This document shows positions 23,890 through 26,161 of a DNA stretch of 26,161 nucleotides, in pieces. The translations under genes and the position numbers were made by a program. The stretch's first letter is position 1. Each line of letters opens with the position of its first letter. Under the pieces are notes generated by a model. It made no database searches and had not been told where the DNA came from. It was given only the letters and a program-made list of their open reading frames with translations. The stretch is from Bacillota bacterium (GTDB lineage Bacteria; Bacillota; Bacilli; Alicyclobacillales; SLC66), in the NCBI GenBank assembly GCA_021821225.1, contig JAKACR010000009.1, positions 1 to 26,161 on the forward strand, read 5' to 3'.

Positions 23890-23917
23890 TGATAGACGCG
23901 GGACATATTATATCATT

Positions 23918-23947
23918 GGCCGGTCGTGAACGGAGAATCGGCCGGTC
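23918..23947. repeat. Direct repeat GGCCGGTC upstream of the chemoreceptor gene
   Basis: GGCCGGTC occurs at 23918-23925 and 23940-23947, start to start 22 bp, about two helical turns. It could be a regulator site downstream of the sigma-D-type promoter; no protein can be assigned. Confidence 0.3.
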
Positions 23948-23991
23948 ATAGATCGTCATAAAAGAACAACCTCTAAAAGGTGGCCGTATGA

Positions 23992-25719
23992 ATGGATAAC
24001 TGGCTGAAACGGACGCCGCTGCGCGCTCTTTTGCTGGGCGGGTACGCCGTGGTGGTTCTGCTGTTTTTCGCAGCGTCTGAAGTTTCCGCATGGCAGCTCG
24101 GCATTGCCAACGCGCGCGCGCTGGCGATCGCGCAGCAGAACGAGCCGATGTTGACCATGATCCAGACGCTTAACTACGTCGTACGCAGCGCGGATGACAA
24201 TGAAGCCAGGTATCTGATGGCAAAAACCGGATCCAGCCAGATCTATCTAAACGCCTACCAGCAGAATCTGGCGGAGATCCATGCGGATCTGGGAAAACTG
24301 GGCAAGCTGGTGTCCGCCGTTGCGCCCGCGCAGCGTGCGGTATACGAGAAGAGTCTCCAGGCTTTTACGGCGGACTGGAAATCGTATGAGATTGCGAACT
24401 TCCAGGCGTTTTCCTATGTGAACAACGCCAATCCAGCGATGGCCGTGCAGACGTTTCTGGCGATGCCGCTGCACTCGACGCTTTTGCCGCTGGAACAGAT
24501 GACGCGCAATATCCAGCGGGCGACCGATTCCGCCACGCAAGCGCTTGCGGCGGATATCTCCCGCGCCGCCGCCGTGAGGATCATCGGGTTGATTCTGTCG
24601 ATCGCGCTGGCTGTCGTGTTGGGATACGTGCTGTCGGAGTTGATCGGCAGATCGATCAAGCGCTTGATCCAGGTTGCCCACGCCATGGCGCGGGGCGATT
24701 TCACCGTCACCCGCATCCAGGCTGAGAGCAGCCGGGAGACCACTCAACTGACCGCCGCGTTCACCGCCATGCAGGAATCCGTCGGAGAACTGATCGCGGG
24801 ACTCTTTCGTGCGGCAAGCGGGCTGTCCGCCACTTCGCAGGAACTCGCCGCGACCACCGGGGAAGTCGCCGGCGCGGCCACCGATCTCGCGCAGACGGCG
24901 GAGCGCGTCGCGGCGTCCGCGCGCGAGCAGGCGGAGGGAACCGAGGCGATGGCGGAGCAGTTGACCGGCTTTGTCCAGCTTATCGACCGCGCGTCGGAAA
25001 GCAGCCGCGTCACGGCGGAAGGGATCCAATTGCTCGGACGGCACAGACAGACAGGCACGCAGGCTGTCGCCGGCGCCATCACGCAGATGAACACCATATA
25101 CCGCGGGGCGGAGGACAATAGCGAGAGGGCGCGCACGTTGGCGTCCCGTTCACAGGAAGTGGCGGCCATCGTGGATCTGATCAACGAGGTGTCCGAACAG
25201 ACGAACCTGCTGGCGTTAAACGCGGCCATTGAGGCGGCTCGCGCGGGCGAGCACGGGCGCGGGTTTGCGGTCGTGGCGGACGAGGTGCGCGACCTCGCGG
25301 AAAGCACGAGAAAGGCCGCCGCCGAGATTGCGGTTTTGGTGCGGGAGATGCAGCGCGACGCGCTGACTTCGCAAGACGCGGCGGAGGAACAGATGCGGCT
25401 CATGAAGCAGGGGGTGGGTAGCATGGCGGATGTCGAACAGGCGTTTGCGAACATTGCGACCGCTGCGCAGCGCCTCGAAGCAGCCGGAGGGCAGGTCGAT
25501 GAATCCGCAAAGGCTTTGACGGAAGGTGTGCAGACGCTGGAATCGATGACCGCCCATTTGAAGGAGCTGTCTCTTGACGTATCTGGCCGGATGTCGCTCG
25601 TGTTCTCGACGACGGAGCAGCAGACGGCTGCCCTGGAGGAGATCACGGCGGCCAGCGGCGAGGTTTCCGTCCAGGCGCAGGAACTGAGCGAACGCTCCTC
25701 CGCCTTCGTCGTGAGCTAG
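23992..25719 (+). CDS. Methyl-accepting chemotaxis protein
   Basis: A 575-residue chemoreceptor. TM1 (about 11-32) is followed by a mainly helical external domain of about 160 residues resembling a four-helix-bundle sensor, TM2 (about 197-218, [19 protein letters not shown]), HAMP (about 219-272) and a long cytoplasmic coiled coil. The signalling tip is [39 protein letters not shown], given here in parts: [19 protein letters not shown] is the conserved CheA/CheW contact. AAGGTGG lies eight bases before ATG 23992. Ligand unknown. The C-terminus lacks a CheR-binding pentapeptide. No other chemotaxis gene is in the window, so it is an orphan receptor gene. Confidence 0.95.
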   Translation: MDNWLKRTPLRALLLGGYAVVVLLFFAASEVSAWQLGIANARALAIAQQNEPMLTMIQTLNYVVRSADDNEARYLMAKTGSSQIYLNAYQQNLAEIHADLGKLGKLVSAVAPAQRAVYEKSLQAFTADWKSYEIANFQAFSYVNNANPAMAVQTFLAMPLHSTLLPLEQMTRNIQRATDSATQALAADISRAAAVRIIGLILSIALAVVLGYVLSELIGRSIKRLIQVAHAMARGDFTVTRIQAESSRETTQLTAAFTAMQESVGELIAGLFRAASGLSATSQELAATTGEVAGAATDLAQTAERVAASAREQAEGTEAMAEQLTGFVQLIDRASESSRVTAEGIQLLGRHRQTGTQAVAGAITQMNTIYRGAEDNSERARTLASRSQEVAAIVDLINEVSEQTNLLALNAAIEAARAGEHGRGFAVVADEVRDLAESTRKAAAEIAVLVREMQRDALTSQDAAEEQMRLMKQGVGSMADVEQAFANIATAAQRLEAAGGQVDESAKALTEGVQTLESMTAHLKELSLDVSGRMSLVFSTTEQQTAALEEITAASGEVSVQAQELSERSSAFVVS

Positions 25720-25769
25720 GGGATGTGGGATTGGGGCGCCTGCCGAAATTTAGTTTATCCTATGTCCCT
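25718..25769. repeat. Palindromic repeat family, compact copy D
   Basis: The right arm GCCTGCC...TTTATCCTATGTCCC (25738-25769) matches copy A at 27 of 32 bases. Directly upstream, GGGGATGTGGGAT (from 25719) resembles a degenerate left arm, so the internal stem-loop of copies A and B seems deleted. It begins at the stop codon of the chemoreceptor gene. Confidence 0.6.
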
Positions 25770-25837
25770 AAAGAACGAGTTGCGGGCGCCGGCGAAGAAG
25801 TCGGGGGCGTCGGGGAGGCGACGGCGTAAACGTCCGG

Positions 25838-26161
25838 CTATCCGTTGTCGATTGCTCTGATTTTCCGCGTCATGGCCAGAAAGCCGTATCCGAGCAACAG
25901 CATCACCGCGACGAGCAGCACAATGGTCGCGGTGATGGGCCAGAGAGGGAGCTTTCCACGCTGTGTCAGCAGATTGATATTGATGATGTTGATCAGGAGA
26001 GCGGGCAGTTCCGCGATGAACACCACGCCCAATACGCGCCGAATTCTTCTGTACAGCCATTTCAAGGAATCCCGGTCTGTGTAGATCTCGGCCGGCTTGT
26101 CTGGCGACCATTCCCGCCGGAAGTAGTGCCAATGCATACAATCCCCGATGTGCGCCCAGCC
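25838..26161 (-). CDS. DUF2812-family membrane protein, 5' end outside the window
   Basis: 107 residues are visible, continuing upstream past 26161. GWAHIGDCMHWHYFRREWSP followed by EIYTDRDSLKWLYRRI matches the end of the DUF2812 domain (GW.lvg....yFr......eIYtD..S....Y.R.). Two membrane segments follow (VVFIAELPALLINIININLL and ITATIVLLVAVMLLLGYGFL) and a basic tail. DUF2812 proteins are of unknown function and are often paired with PadR-type regulators; the pairing cannot be checked here. An ATG at 26137 is internal to the domain and probably not the start. Confidence 0.7.
   Translation of the reverse strand, partial: GWAHIGDCMHWHYFRREWSPDKPAEIYTDRDSLKWLYRRIRRVLGVVFIAELPALLINIININLLTQRGKLPLWPITATIVLLVAVMLLLGYGFLAMTRKIRAIDNG

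Overview
The window looks like chromosomal DNA of a GC-rich, endospore-forming Firmicute, possibly an acidophile of the Alicyclobacillus/Kyrpidia type. The evidence is a gerA-type germination operon, strong GGAGG-type ribosome sites, frequent GTG/TTG starts and a sulfocyanin/rusticyanin-like blue copper protein. The genus is inference; no rRNA or tRNA gene was seen.

Layout. 1-2014 (minus strand): the N-terminal part of a GH172/DUF2961 protein, a YolD-like protein, and a Phd/VapC toxin-antitoxin pair with a clear promoter and operator. 2015-2454 is mostly non-coding. 2455-3591 is a cysteine desulfurase. 3608-4362 is a decayed ABC-2 permease, cut by a decayed IS200/IS605 element (about 4365-5990) whose tnpB and tnpA are both damaged.

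6214-13176 (plus strand) is a redox/metal neighbourhood: a small SHOCT protein, a nested repeat element, a polytopic membrane protein, a membrane SHOCT protein, a secreted cupredoxin, an OmpR-type two-component system, a membrane zinc-ribbon protein and a mercuric reductase with an HMA domain. An almost identical promoter-like block (two hexamers 11 bp apart, then GATAAA) lies upstream of both SHOCT genes. This suggests common control, perhaps by the local response regulator.

13205-14987 (minus strand): an aldo/keto reductase, a 43-residue membrane peptide missed by length cut-offs, and a membrane protein with an internal duplication ending in SGPIFG. 15121-19128 is a germinant receptor operon in the order A-C-B; its A subunit carries a low-complexity Ser/Gln/Arg/Asp insertion. 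A transglutaminase-like gene follows and overlaps, tail to tail, a large MMPL-type exporter (minus strand). The exporter diverges from a TetR regulator across two near-identical operators. A chemoreceptor gene with a good sigma-D-type promoter and a partial DUF2812 protein close the window.

The least explained signal is a dispersed palindromic repeat family built on TTTATCCCATGTCC and GCCTGCC arms. It has two full copies with an internal stem-loop, a compact copy and a solo arm, all intergenic. A second terminal-repeat family (GAGCCTGTTC...) surrounds one copy and leaves fragments at two gene ends.
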